DNA of 64,000 nt from Lunularia cruciata (Eukaryota; Streptophyta; Marchantiopsida; Lunulariales; Lunulariaceae): the NCBI GenBank assembly GCA_948567375.1, contig OX419759.1, positions 18,940,744 through 19,004,743 on the forward strand. The letters are read 5' to 3'. Of the stretch, positions 10,745-22,215 are shown piece after piece. The translations under genes and the position numbers were made by a program. Numbering within the stretch: position 1 is the first letter of the stretch; every line of letters starts with the position of its first letter. The notes under the pieces were generated by a model that was not told where the DNA came from, made no database searches, and worked only from the letters and a program-made list of their open reading frames with translations.

Positions 10745-10753
10745 TTTACCCCC
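10745..10753 (-). other. Polypurine tract of G1 copy 2
   Basis: The minus-strand sequence GGGGGTAAA abuts the 3' LTR, identical to the tract in copy 1. Confidence 0.7.
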
Positions 10754-10792
10754 GGACTAAGTTTTCACTTTGTCCTCAAAGTGAAGGTCTCT

Positions 10793-13700
10793 CTACCTTC
10801 TATGGTACATCTTCAACTTATCATGGTTAATCCTATCAAAGTGTCTTCCTCCCAACTCCTTGAGATCATAAGTGTAATTTCCCCACACCTTCTCTACTAT
10901 GAAAGGTCCAAAGTACTTAGGCAAAAACTTCTTTTGCACTCTCTTGAATCGAATGGAATCAAACAACATTACCCAATCACCTTCTTTGAAAGGCTCCACC
11001 TTCTTCTTGCCTTGCCTCTTGTCATAGCTCTCCTTTTGTTTCCTTTGGGCTTGCTCCACTCGAACCATAGCAACTGCTCTTGCCTCTTCCAACTCCATGA
11101 GTTGATCCTTCCTTGACTTCTCTGCATCACTTCCTTGTGTTTTCTTCAATCTCCTATGAATGCTTTGGAAGGTAGGAAGATCAAAGTGAATAGGTAAGGT
11201 AGACTCAATACCATACACCAATTGGAATGGAGAATATCTAGTGGAAGTCTTCATGGTTGTCCTATACTCCCACAAAACTGCATGAATCCTCTTGTCCCAA
11301 TGATGTTTAGCCCCCTCCATTTCTGCATCTTTGGCCAACATCATGCACAAGGTCTGATTGGTTCTCTCTGCCAAGCCATTAGAATTTGGCTTATAGGATG
11401 TAGTTACTCTATGTGTGATAGAGAAATGTCGTAGCATGGCTGTAGTAATGCTTCCTGTAAACTCTCCTCCTCTATCAGAAACCAACTCCAAAGGGCATCC
11501 AAACCTAGTGATAATGCGTTCATAAAGAAATCTACCCACTTCATCTTCATTCTTGTCCCTCAATGGTCTAGCCTCAACCCACTTGGTAAGGTAATCAGTA
11601 ACTACCACAATGTACCAATTGTTCCTTGGGGTTCTATTGAGAGGTCCTACAAAATCAATTCCCCACTTCTCAAAGGGTCCTAGCAATGGAATTAATCTAA
11701 GTGGTGGAGTGGATGTAGACTTTCTAGCAAAAGCTTGACAAACATGACAAGTTTTGCAATAATCAAGACAATCCTTGAAAATCCCTCTCCAATGGTAACC
11801 TGCATATAGAATCTTGAAAGCAGTCACCTTTCCTGCAAAGTGTCCTCCACATACTAAACCTTCATGAAACTCCTTTATGAGTAGGATAGACTCTTCCTTA
11901 CCCACTGCTCTTCGAAGTAGACCATCTGCTCCTTGGTGAAAAAGAATATCCTCCACCATTGTGTAAGGTCTAGATCTTGCTGCAAGGGCCTTCCTCTCCC
12001 TAGCATGCATCCCTTTTGGATAGTTACCTCTTGTCACAAAATCCACAATCTCCTTGTACTCCATTGGAACCTCTTGAGTGACTGAGATTGTCATGAGCTC
12101 CTCATCCGGGAAGGAATCATCTACTGGCTCATCTCCATCATGATCATAGGCTCTAGATAACAAATCAGCATTTGCATGTTTCTTTCCTGGCCTATCCTCA
12201 ATTGTGTAGTCATACTCAGACAAGAGTATCATCCACCTTGCTAGTCTCCCTTCAACATTAGGCTTGTTGAAGATGTACTTCAAAGCCTTGTGATCCGTGA
12301 CAATTGTGGCTTTCCCTCCAATCAAGTAGTGTCTAAACTTCTTGAGACCAAAGATCACTGCCAACCCTTCTCTCTCTGTGACAGAGTAGTTCTTCTCTGC
12401 TGAAACCATTTGCCTACTAGCATAAGCTATTGGATGATCATGCCCATCTTGGTCTAATTGACTAAGAGTGCATCCTATAGCTACATTAGAAGCATCAGTG
12501 TAGAGGATGAAAGGCTTACTCCAATCAGGTTTAGCAAGAATTGGAGCTACAACAAGGGATTGCTTGAGCTCCTCAAAAGCTTTGAGAGCCTCCTTGTCTT
12601 CCAAAATCACCATGTAATCTACACCCTTCTTCATGTAGATGGTCAATGCATAAGCCTTGTTGGAAAATGAGAAGATGAACCTCCTGTAGTACCCAACCAT
12701 TTCCAAGAATTGGCGTAACTTTGTCAAGCTTGAAGGGAATGGAAGGTCTGAGATTTTCCTCACATTCTCAGGATCAACTGCTATTCCATCCTTGGAGATG
12801 ATGTGCCCCAAAAGTAGACCTTCTTCACATCCAAAAATGCACTTCTCTGGGTTGAGTGATGCATTTGCCTCATCTAAGCGTTGCAAGACTTTGATTAGGT
12901 GCTCAAAGTGCTCCTCCTTGCTCCCATAGACACAAAAGTCATCAATGAAATCTCTCACAAATTTCCCAATGAAAGGTTCAAATACCTTGTTCATGAACCG
13001 TTGGAATGTGGCTGGAGCATTGCAAAGCCCAAAAGGCATGACCTTGAAAGCGTAAGTTCCCCAAGGTGTGGTGAACGTGGTGAGTTGTTGATGCTCTGGT
13101 GCAATCTTGATTTGGTTATATCCACTATAACCATCTCCAAAACTGTACCTCTCATGACCTGCAACCTCCTCCAAGATCTCATCAATGAATGGCAATGGGT
13201 AGTAGTCCTTCTTGGTAACAGCATTGAGCTTCTTGTAATCCACACATACCCAAAGCTTGCCATTCTTTTTCTTCACAATGACAATTGGAGACACCCATTC
13301 TGAATTCTCCACCTCAAAGATAAATCCAGCCTCCTTGAGCTTATCAATCTCCTCCTTCACAACCAAAGATATTGGTGGGCTAATGCGACGTTGCTTTTAG
13401 CGGATTGGTCTTGCATGTGACTCCACCTCTATCTTGTGCTCCTCCAAGGTGACTTCCTTCAAATCCTTGTAACTAAAAGCAAACACATGGATGAACTTGC
13501 GGAAAATCTCCTCAAATCTCACCTTCTCCTCCTTGGTAACATTTGGGCCATACTTGAGGGTAGATAACCTTCTCTCTACCTCCTCAAGCGTCAATGGTGA
13601 TTTATCTGGGTCCTTCAAAACCTCTGGCTTAGGTGCAAAATCCATAGCACATAAAGGATACACATCTGAATCAGATTCAGATTCATCCTCCTCCGTGGAA

Positions 13701-15619
13701 GTCTCCTCTTCCATGCTTGTGTCCACACCTGAAGCTCCTCCTTCAGAATCTGATTCCCAATAATCAGAAGATGGGGTATCTGAATGTGAAGTGTTGGTGG
13801 TGTTAGTCACAGGAACAGTGACTCTATGGTTTGATGGCCCAATCCTTAAGTACCCTTTGTGCCATCGATCAGTTGTGCGTGCTGCTCTCAACCATGGCCT
13901 CCCAAGAAGTAAGTCATAGCTTGAATCCTTCAAGACTTGGAAAGTCATGAGATTTTGGACTCCCATAACTGAAACTACCACCTTATCCATCACTCCTACT
14001 GGTCGAACTTGTTGCTTGTTTGCCATGCTCACCACAAATGTTGAAGGTCTTGAGGGTATCATACCCAACTTCTTCATCAACCTTTCTGACATGGCATTCA
14101 CTGCTGATCCTCCATCAACCAATGCATCCTTGATGTTGTGACCATTCACTCTCACATCAATCTTGGAGGCATATTCACAAGCCTCCCATGGTGCTGGCTT
14201 GGCATCCACCACCCCCATTGATACTGGAACTTTTGCCTTCTTCTTCTTCTTGCTCCTTGTAGAACTCAAACCACCTCTAAGCTCCTTTCTCAAGGTAGGG
14301 TTCAAAGCAATTAATTGGCCCACTGTGATGTTAGCCTTGTGACTACCAACATCCTCCAACACATTGTAGTTCCATTGTTGCTTTGAGATCAAGAAGTCCT
14401 CCATCCCCAACTTCTTCCTTGGAGTCTTTGTTGTTGATGGTGCTGAGGTGCGAGTGCTCCTAGTAGACATAGGAGTATCCTTGCTTGAAGTAAATCCTTG
14501 AGAAGAGTGAACATCCTCTGCAAAACGAGCTCTCTTCTTCTCTTGTGCCAAAAGCTCCAAATTAGGACCCTTGGAGTTTGAGCACTCTCCCTTCTCATAC
14601 TTGCTCTCAACCACATCTATGGATGCTATCCCCTTACCTTTGTTGGGATTAGGAGCCACTTGGGTTTCACTACCTCCCTCTTTCCCTCTATTGGCTCCCT
14701 CATAACCCCTTCCTCCATGGTAAGTGGAATTTGGGCAATTCCTTTGGATATGGCCTCTTCCTCCACAACCAAAACAATTTCTATCATTGAAATTGTTGGC
14801 TGGTTGGCCTCCTCTATATGGATAGTTTCCATAACTCCTAGGCCCTCTCCCTACATTCTGATCCACCTCTCTCTTCTCCCATAGTTGCACCACATTGATC
14901 TTGAGATCCGCAAGTTGTTCTGTGATGGTTTGGAGTGGATCTTTTGGTGGAGGTGCAAGAACTGGAGCAACTACTACTTGTGGTGCAACCCTTGTCACCA
15001 AAGTATCAGAAGTTCCACCATACTTGTAGCCTTGAGGAGGATGCACAACCTCCTTCACCACCAAATCACTCTCATCCCCTTCCAAATCCTCCTCCATACG
15101 AATTGCGATCTTGATAGCTTCAACCTTGGAAGAAGGTTTCTCATATCTCACCTTGCTTCTAATTTGTGTTCTCAATCCTCCCACAAAATTCTTGGTGAGC
15201 ATGGCCCCTATGCCAATCATTGTAGTCTCCACATCATCCCCACCCTTCCTCAACACTATGCGAAATCTGGACTCCAACTTTTCCACTCTTTCCACATAGA
15301 CCCTCACTTTCTCTCCATCTCCTTGCTTGAGAAATGTAACCTCACTCATCAATCTCTCATAACTCTCATCAGGAAGAAAGTTCTCAATGAGTGCTGAAGT
15401 CAAAGTCTCCCAAGACTCCTCTTCCCCCTCTCTCCTCTCTCTCTTTTGGTATTCTGACTCATACCATGTAAGTGCTGCATCCTCAAAGAAATCTGGTAAT
15501 AATGAGGCCCACTCATTCTTCCTCCTCTCATTGTTTCCTATGCAAGCTCTCTTGAAGTCTCTCACAAAGGCCTCCACATCTTCTCCATCCTTGCCAAAGA
15601 AAACCGGAAGTTTCCCCAT
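10793..15619 (-). pseudogene. Gag-Pol of G1 copy 2, broken by a single in-frame stop
   Basis: The region has exactly the length of the copy 1 gag-pol (4827 bases), with ATG at 15619 and the same final stop. The domain order is the same: gag, CCHC knuckle (CFGCGGRGHIQRNCP), protease (VDGGSA), RT (FIDD), RNase H (YTDAS), integrase (DD35E). The only break seen is TAA at 13397-13399, between protease and RT, where copy 1 has CAA (Gln). Gag and protease (740 codons) stay open upstream, and 857 codons of pol stay open downstream. One C-to-T change therefore separates it from an open frame. The protein would lack RT and integrase unless supplied by another copy. Confidence 0.93.
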
Positions 15620-15856
15620 CTTAACCCCTCACTATCTTTCTTTTCTCTCAAATTTTTTTTTTTCTTTTTTTTTTTCTCTCACTCTATTACTAATAGAGTA
15701 TATACATGACTAACACCATCTGAGAATAATCCACTCTAGGGAACACAAAAGGTTCAGGTTGCTCCAAGATTTCTATAGCAACATCAAATCCTAGAGTGCA
15801 TATTAATCTAACTCTCATAGATAGTTTATCCATAAGTTGAAAGATTATCTCCATCA

Positions 15857-16330
15857 CTAATCTTGAGAACTAGCTGATGAAGGTGGTAGTATTTCTGTAG
15901 CTGTACTAAGACTCTCTCCAAGATCCTTCACCAAAGTTTCCAAAAGTGCTTTTACTCCACTACACTCATGTCCTTTTGGAAGTCCTTCAACTCCACAAAC
16001 CTCACACAACTCCTTGGTCTTAGATCTTCTCCCTCCCAATCTTGGTGAAGAAGGTCCAACATGCAAACCCAAGTCAAGTAAGCTTCTCCTTTCCCTCAAT
16101 CTCTTGCTCTCAAAGGTCAATGGACATGAACTTGCCTTATGTCCCTTCTCTCCACATAGAAAGCACTTAGACTCACTCTTTCCTCCAAGTGGTGTAGGTT
16201 TTTGGATCCTCTCAACACTCTCTTCAAATTCTATTGTAAACTCTCTTTTCCTCAAATCCACCCCTACAATCACCTCAAACCCTTGGGAAACCTTGCATAA
16301 TCTCAATTTCCACTCTTGATGACCCTCCAT
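15857..16330 (-). CDS. Leader ORF of G1 copy 2 with CCHC zinc knuckle, upstream of gag
   Basis: This 157-residue frame starts at the ATG at 16330; the frame is open a little further upstream, but only with a GTG. It contains a classical CCHC knuckle (CFLCGEKGHKASSCP, about residues 55-69), a basic stretch, and a second cysteine cluster, CEVCGVEGLPKGHEC (about 105-119). It is separate from gag-pol, which has its own knuckle and starts 238 bases downstream. Copy 1 carries the same ORF with one stop. A nucleic-acid-binding accessory role is inferred. It could be a captured host zinc-knuckle protein or a duplicated gag C-terminus. No close relative is recognised. Confidence 0.65.
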   Translation of the reverse strand: MEGHQEWKLRLCKVSQGFEVIVGVDLRKREFTIEFEESVERIQKPTPLGGKSESKCFLCGEKGHKASSCPLTFESKRLRERRSLLDLGLHVGPSSPRLGGRRSKTKELCEVCGVEGLPKGHECSGVKALLETLVKDLGESLSTATEILPPSSASSQD

Positions 16331-17169
16331 GTTCCCCAAGATGAATCTAAACACTCAAACATGCTTTTTGTTGATCTCAAACTTCTCATGCATGAGATCT
16401 CCACTCTGCAGAATTGACCCTTCCTCACAATATCACTCAAATCTCCCAACCAATATGTCACAGTCCTCTTAAATTTTTCACAATTGATCACAACTCCAGG
16501 GCGTCCCTCCCTGCAAAATTTCAGATCTTTTCATCAAGCCATTTGGCCTAGACACCTTTCTATTCAGCACCCATATTTCAGATTTGGTCTGAAAACCACC
16601 CCCCTCACTTCAAAAACTCATAACGCCTTGCGCAAAAATGATCTCTCTGTAATTTTTGTGGCAGCAGGTAGGATACAATGCACTGAATTTTCTTGGAAAT
16701 TTTCAGGACGATTCACTGAAAATTGAAGAAATGGCAGACTCTGTACAATTTTCCAGAGAGCATGCAGTTGCGGGAGCACTTTACCCTATCACCTTTCAAA
16801 AATTCTAGCCCAGTGCGCATAGAAGCTCTCTCAATAATTTCAAGTGTGCTAATTGAAAGATAACCCAAGCTATCATGTATAGAAATCTCAAGTCCAGATC
16901 TCAAACTTGAGATTTTGCCCAAAATCACCTTAATCCCCAAAATCTGCAATCCACCTCACACAATCTCTCCAATTCCTCTCATGTGTACAAGATGTACAAA
17001 ATCACCTCAAAGACATCATAATGAACTACAGGGTATACAAATGGATCTTGGTTCTCTAACATAAGTTCAGCCCTCTCCTCTCCTAATGTTCTCTCCAAGT
17101 GAGCTCTCATAGCCTCCTTCTGCCTAATGTAGAATTGGACGCGGAACATTATCTTGCCTTCTAGAGAGG

Positions 17170-17186
17170 TCCCGGCAACGGAACCA
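17170..17186 (-). other. Primer-binding site of G1 copy 2, tRNA-Asp-like
   Basis: The minus strand reads TGGTTCCGTTGCCGGGA, four T residues inside the 5' LTR end. This resembles the complement of a plant tRNA-Asp 3' end with a few mismatches. The tRNA assignment is from memory of the tRNA sequence, so it is moderate. Confidence 0.6.
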
Positions 17187-17190
17187 AAAA

Positions 17191-17871
17191 TGTGAGCCGG
17201 CCTGTCTCTCACTCAGGATGAACCTCTGATGGCTATTATGGTAGCGCACCACGGACTAAGAAGGCAAGGAACCCCAACTCCATCATACTCCTCCAAGGCT
17301 AACACTCCAAGACTCAAGACATTGCTCACTAGAGAACTCAATGAGAGAGAGATAGTTGCAAAAATGAAAGGATGATGAGTACCTCCTCACACCTTGTTTA
17401 TATACTTGTGAAATAGTTACGTACCAAAGTTACTAATTACCGTAGTAACTCAAGTTACTAGACTAAAAGTCAAGTAAAGTCAAAAAGTAGAAAGGAATAT
17501 CCATTCACATGGGCATATTCCCCTTATCTTGACCCAATCACTAAAGCAAGGATTCCTTCACATGATCTATCCTTGGACTAAAGAAGAATCCAAAACAAAA
17601 AGGCTTGCGGGCCCAAGAGTTCTCAACTCTTTCCCCAAAGCCAAACACCTAGGAATAATACCAAGTCAACACACTAAAATCCAAAATAGTGGTGCTCATC
17701 TTTTCTACTTCCTCTAAAGTAAGGTCCCATCTATCTTAGCTATGACTAACTTTAGCTAACCATGACTAATATAGAACCATCCTTTATCTCTATATAAATA
17801 ATATCTCTTAAGTACTTGTAATACTAAGCTAAATATCACAATACCACACACATGCACAAATGGGTGTTACA
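17191..17871 (-). repeat. 5' LTR of G1 copy 2
   Basis: This 681-base LTR on the minus strand starts TGTAACACCC at 17871 and ends CTCACA at 17191. It carries a TATATAAACA-like promoter word (about 17405-17396). It pairs with 10065-10744. Confidence 0.95.
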
Positions 17872-19689
17872 GATCAAGCCTGATCAAGTCAACTTTGTGT
17901 TAGAGGAAGAAAGACTTGAGCAGGATCAAACCCGAAGAAGGTTACTTCGTGTCAGAGGAGGAAAAACTCGGATCAGACGCCAAAGGAGGATTTCTTTGCA
18001 TCGGAATGAAAGTTACAGGTTAGGATTCTTGCGGGGGCCATATCTCAGTGATCACAAGTCCAAATCAAGTGTGCTATATCTTGGTGAAAGCGTATCGTTC
18101 AGGGCTTTCTATTGCCACCAAAATCATAGAGTATGGAGGTTTGTACAAGAAGTTACAAGCATTTGAAGTTTTGGGAGTAGATGTACTTCGAGTTGAGGTT
18201 CTTTGGGTCAATGTGACTTCGGACTTCGTACTTCAGACTTCGGGTTTACATGACTTCGGGTCTAAAGACTTTGCCTCAAGAAAAATATGATTCAACCCGA
18301 GGAAGTCGGACCTCGGAGTGCAGTGAAGGTGACTTCGGGAGTTTTGCCAGAGGGATCAAAGGAAGTTAGAGTAGGGAAAGAAGATAGTTAGGATATCCAT
18401 GACTTCAATTTCAGTTCAGATTGAAGATGGAATAGGAATTGAAGGAGAAGTAGCAGTAGTGAATAAACTCGAAGTACAAGATCACACAGTAAGTGTCTTC
18501 GGGTTAGTTACATGAGTGATTAGGGGAAAGTGGGTTACAAATTGAAGGTGTAGATAATGTATTCATGCTTTCAATTACAATTCTTGATGAGGACACAATA
18601 GAATTAGTAAAGGAATTGATAGTAGCTAAACCCAAAGTAGATAACATAGGAGTGCAAATGTCTTCGGAGTTAGAGATGGAGACATTGGAGAAGAGTGGGT
18701 TGAGAGATGAAGGTTTAGAAGGGTTACCCACTAGTGAATTTCAGATCAGGAAAGAGAATTGCTGGATCTGGTAGAAGAAGTAGAAGATTTGAAACCCGAG
18801 GATAGAGTAGTAGGAAGTAAATTTACTTCGGGGTCGGGTTTGAAAGCCGATGACAAAGTAGACATCGGATCGGAGTAGTAACAATTTTGAGATTTGAATA
18901 AGTAGATATGAAGAGATACATTGTCATTTCGGATCCGTAGGTTAGAAAAGTTGTTGTAGAACGGTATAGTTGTTAGAACTGTTGATTTGTTCACTACTTA
19001 AGAGTGATATTTGCAAAGAAATGTTGTTCAATGCTCATTATTTCTGAGAATAGATAAAGCGAAGTACTGTGAAGCAGTGCTTGTTGCTTGAGCTTGATTT
19101 TGAGTATCAACTTTGTGTTTGTGTTTGTGAGTGTTGAGAGAATTTCAAAGTGCAAGTCAATGTGCTTGTTGGATGTTGGATTCCGTAGCCTTGATCTTCA
19201 TTTTGTGTGTTTGATCTTGAGTGAAGTGCAATCGAAGCAATGCCTTGATAGATCTGAGAGGAATCGTAGTGTTGGTAGTATTGTGCATTTGTGAGTGCAG
19301 TGTGAAGTTGATGTGAAGCAATTTTGATCAAGGAAGTTGTGCCTTCAATGGAGGGGTGGAACACAATTTTTGAGGCAAAGTCGTTTTGCATTGAAGTGCC
19401 ATTTTTAGGAGAGCCTGAATCATCACAATCAAGATTGTTTGGAAAGAATTGAAGGAGTTGTGATTATGGAGTGTTAATTTGTGACAAGACTGTGAATTAG
19501 TGCTTGTTACTCTCTTCTGGGTGTGGTTTCTACCTGAGAGACTAAAGAAGAACTCAAGAAGAACTAAATTGTTACTTTGCTTCATATTTGGACATTTCTG
19601 ACTAGTATCTCTGCGGGAACAAACTTTACTTACCCGATTACCGCAAAAGTGATATTTGCCAAGTTGTCACAAGGTCTAACTCCACTAGG

Positions 19690-20822
19690 CCCTCCACTCA
19701 CTCCATAGGATCTAGGTTGTCCACCCTGTCCTCAAAAACCAACTGGGCGTGGTGCACTCTGTTGCACTCTAGAAAAAGTAATAGTTGTGGATGAGGTCTC
19801 CCTACCAAATCCAAATGTCACCACTCTCTCCTCTACCATGTTGAGCTCAATACGCTCAAGAAAACCAAAGACCATTGCCAAAGTAGGCAAAGTAGCTTGT
19901 AACAATGTAGCATCATAAACTCTACGTCGCAACTCCCTATCCAATATCCTATACCAAAACTGGATTGCATGGGCCTCAGTAACTCCCTGAGTGAAACTGA
20001 TCAGCCGACTCATGCGAGTGTATGCCTCACGTAGGCTCTCTCCAAGATTTTGCTAGAACTCTTGCAAGCTCGTCAGCTTGTCATTCTGCACTCCTTGGTA
20101 GTTCTACCTCAAACACGGGAAGAACTCCTCCATGGGGTTAAACCCCGATACCACATCACCTCCTACAATGGTACCTCCACTTGTAGTAGCACTATCTCCA
20201 ACTAGTGCAACTCCACTAGCTCCACCAACACTACTCGAGCTAGAACTCATAGGTATAGCCGATCTACTCTTGGCCACCAAACCTTAAGTGATAGAGATAT
20301 AGTTTGGAGACCAATATTGTCTCCATAACTCAATCTCCTCCAAATGAGCTCTCTTGAACTCATGGTAGTCATCCATTGGTGGACCCTCTAGATGCTAAAA
20401 CGACCCCTTCCATGCCATGAAGTCGAGTTCCATATTTGCTACAAATCACACCAACTATCAAACTCTTTGATGAAGTCATCCAACTCAATGGTACCCATTG
20501 TACCAGAGTAACGCATAGGGCCTTTGGAGGCCCCATAAATCTCGTCCATGTCCCACAACAACAATGCGGACATACCAAGTGCACTCTCAACTAAATCAAC
20601 TCTTGTGTCAAACTCCAACTCAAAGTCAATCTCCTCCCTCACTGGGACCTGAGATACAAGATGATACCAAGTGCCACTCCAAGTAAACCCATTGCGTACT
20701 GTAGGGCTTACTCCTTTGGAATTCTCAACAAACTCCGTCGTGACAAAGTAACCGCAACTGCAACCACAAACCAAAACCACAAACTGCAACCGCAAGTACC
20801 CCACCAAGTACCAATACCACAA
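19690..20822 (-). pseudogene. G2 copy A gag (capsid) region, decayed
   Basis: Two open minus-strand stretches (20822-20439 and 20013-19732) with broken sequence between them match copy B at 48.6-49.6 kb. The second includes GVTEAHAIQFWYRIL and ELNMVEERVVTFGFG, with the spacing and polarity of a retrotransposon gag domain. The gag assignment rests on its position before the zinc knuckles and protease. Several stops and shifts are present. Confidence 0.6.
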
Positions 20823-22048
20823 AGTGCCAATATCAACTAAGCACCACCCGCTAATGTAACTCTAATCGAGATAACTACACTAGGGGAAAGGGCAACCTGT
20901 AACCTGCCATCACAACATGCACTCTCACGGTCTACAAGTCATCACTTCTTGCCTCACCAAAGAAAAACAAAGATAGTCTGACTGGTCATCACTCGAGCCT
21001 CACTACCAAAAGCACACTAGAGTAGTAATGCTCAAAAGTCAGGGCACCTCAAAAAAAACATGGTGTAAAAACAAGAAGTAGAGAATGGAGGAGGTCCAAT
21101 CAGAAAAAATCTAAATAAAAACCCTCTATCTAATAAAACAACACAAGACTGACTCTGTCACCATTTGGCATTTGACATAAGAGAAGTTTGTATCTAAGTC
21201 CTAAGCTACCAAGATCACCAAGAATGGGATCAAATTGTCTCTCCTAGCCAAAGCTACAAGTGTATGGATAACAATGGCACATTCACTAGGACAACAAGTG
21301 AAGGTGGACCAGTTGGCTAGGGCACCAGTCTAGGAACAAGAGATCTAGGGGTCAAACCTTGTTGTACACAATGTAGCAAGCTAGGCAGATTTTGCCAACC
21401 AATGACCAAGATCTACTCTAAACTAGCTAGCCTCACGCCAACAAGCTAGCTTGCTGGCCCTTTGTAGCCTCTCATAGCCCACAGCCCTATGCCTCAAAGC
21501 CTCTAAACGCCCAAATAAGGCCTTTCCTCTTGCCACTTTGAACCTCCTCCAAAAATCTGGCAAAACTCCTCTAAACTTGCAAAAGTCCTCCAAATCTGGC
21601 CAAAATCTGACGTAAACTCTTGCAAAATCTGACATAAAATCTGATGTAACCCCTAAATTTGGCTGACCGCTAAATCCCCCCGCTAACTCTTCACGTGAGC
21701 CAAATTGAAAAGATGGGTTTCTCAGAATCACAAATTCACAAGAATAGCTTCCCAACTCCACCTTCAATTTTACTTTTTGACCCCAACTCACAACAAATTG
21801 GTCATACTTTCACCCCTTGAGCTCAAAATCACAACCACTGCTCAAAAATTGCTTTTTCTTTGCTCAAAAATTGGCCAGCACTTCCGCACACCGTCTGTCT
21901 TATTGCCAAATCTGTATCAAGCAACGAGCTTCTGCACACCAGGAAAAACTAAACTTCAATTGAGCTACTAACAATCCACCAAGCTTGGAGATACCATCAA
22001 CACTCAAAGTTCCTACACCCAATTTCCCCTTGATTTCACTTCTATGAT

Positions 22049-22168
22049 GTAATTAGATTGTTTGCAACTCTCAAATACACTCAACTCAGATCAATAATTT
22101 ATCTATCACTCTATAAACTGCAAACAATTGGGCACTGATTACAATCAAGCCACACCCACTCTAGCTAC
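22049..22168 (-). repeat. Truncated 5' LTR of G2 copy A
   Basis: The minus strand (TAGCTAGAGTGGGTGTGGCT and onward) matches the 3' portion of the copy B LTRs (about 47133-47252 and 56326-56448). It ends near TTACA at 22049. The 5' part of this LTR is absent. Confidence 0.6.
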
Positions 22169-22215
22169 TATCACTGCAACTCCAGTGTTTGAGCAATCTA
22201 GATGTGACACTACAA

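Larger units (their letters stand above)
10065..17871 (-). mobile_element. Complete Ty3/gypsy LTR retrotransposon, family G1 copy 2
   Basis: This 7807-base element reads on the minus strand: 5' LTR (17871-17191), PBS, leader with a zinc-knuckle ORF, gag-pol, polypurine tract, 3' LTR (10744-10065). It is flanked directly by GATC on both sides within a GATCAAGCCT tandem motif. Four bases are certain as a duplication; the repeated target makes the exact length ambiguous. The two LTRs differ at only about three places seen by eye, so the insertion is recent. It is inverted relative to G1 copy 1. Confidence 0.96.
9937..19672. mobile_element. Insertion X of unknown class, itself split by G1 copy 2
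   Basis: X consists of 9937-10064 and 17872-19672, about 1.93 kb in total. It is flanked by a perfect 5-base duplication GGTCT (9932-9936 and 19673-19677). Joining the outer flanks restores continuity with G2 copy B, which proves insertion. The outer ends read CTGGTACCCAC and GTTGTCACAA. They are not clear inverted repeats, nor a clear TG...CA pair in register with the duplication. X contains a 10-base tandem motif (GATCAAGCCT) where G1 copy 2 landed. A cluster of ACTTCGG-type words lies at 18.18-18.36 kb. Short frames are present but none is recognisable. It could be a fragment of a non-autonomous LTR element. Confidence 0.6.
19673..22168 (-). mobile_element. Ty3/gypsy family G2 copy A, 5' piece (LTR remnant, leader, gag)
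   Basis: Read from 22168 down, this holds a partial 5' LTR (22168-22049), a long leader without a recognisable gene (about 22048-20830), and gag (20822-19690). It is colinear with copy B from about 47.1 to 49.64 kb. The outer LTR end is lost. Bases 22169-22215 are short sequence of unknown origin before the G1 stub. The leader has scattered short frames that I do not regard as genes. Confidence 0.82.

Noticed and set aside
13991-14141. Frames antisense to G1 copy 2 gag-pol
   Set aside because: Shadows of the real frame; no domain.
22049-22168. Full 5' LTR of G2 copy A
   Set aside because: Only about the last 120 bases align with the copy B LTR; the rest to 22215 does not.
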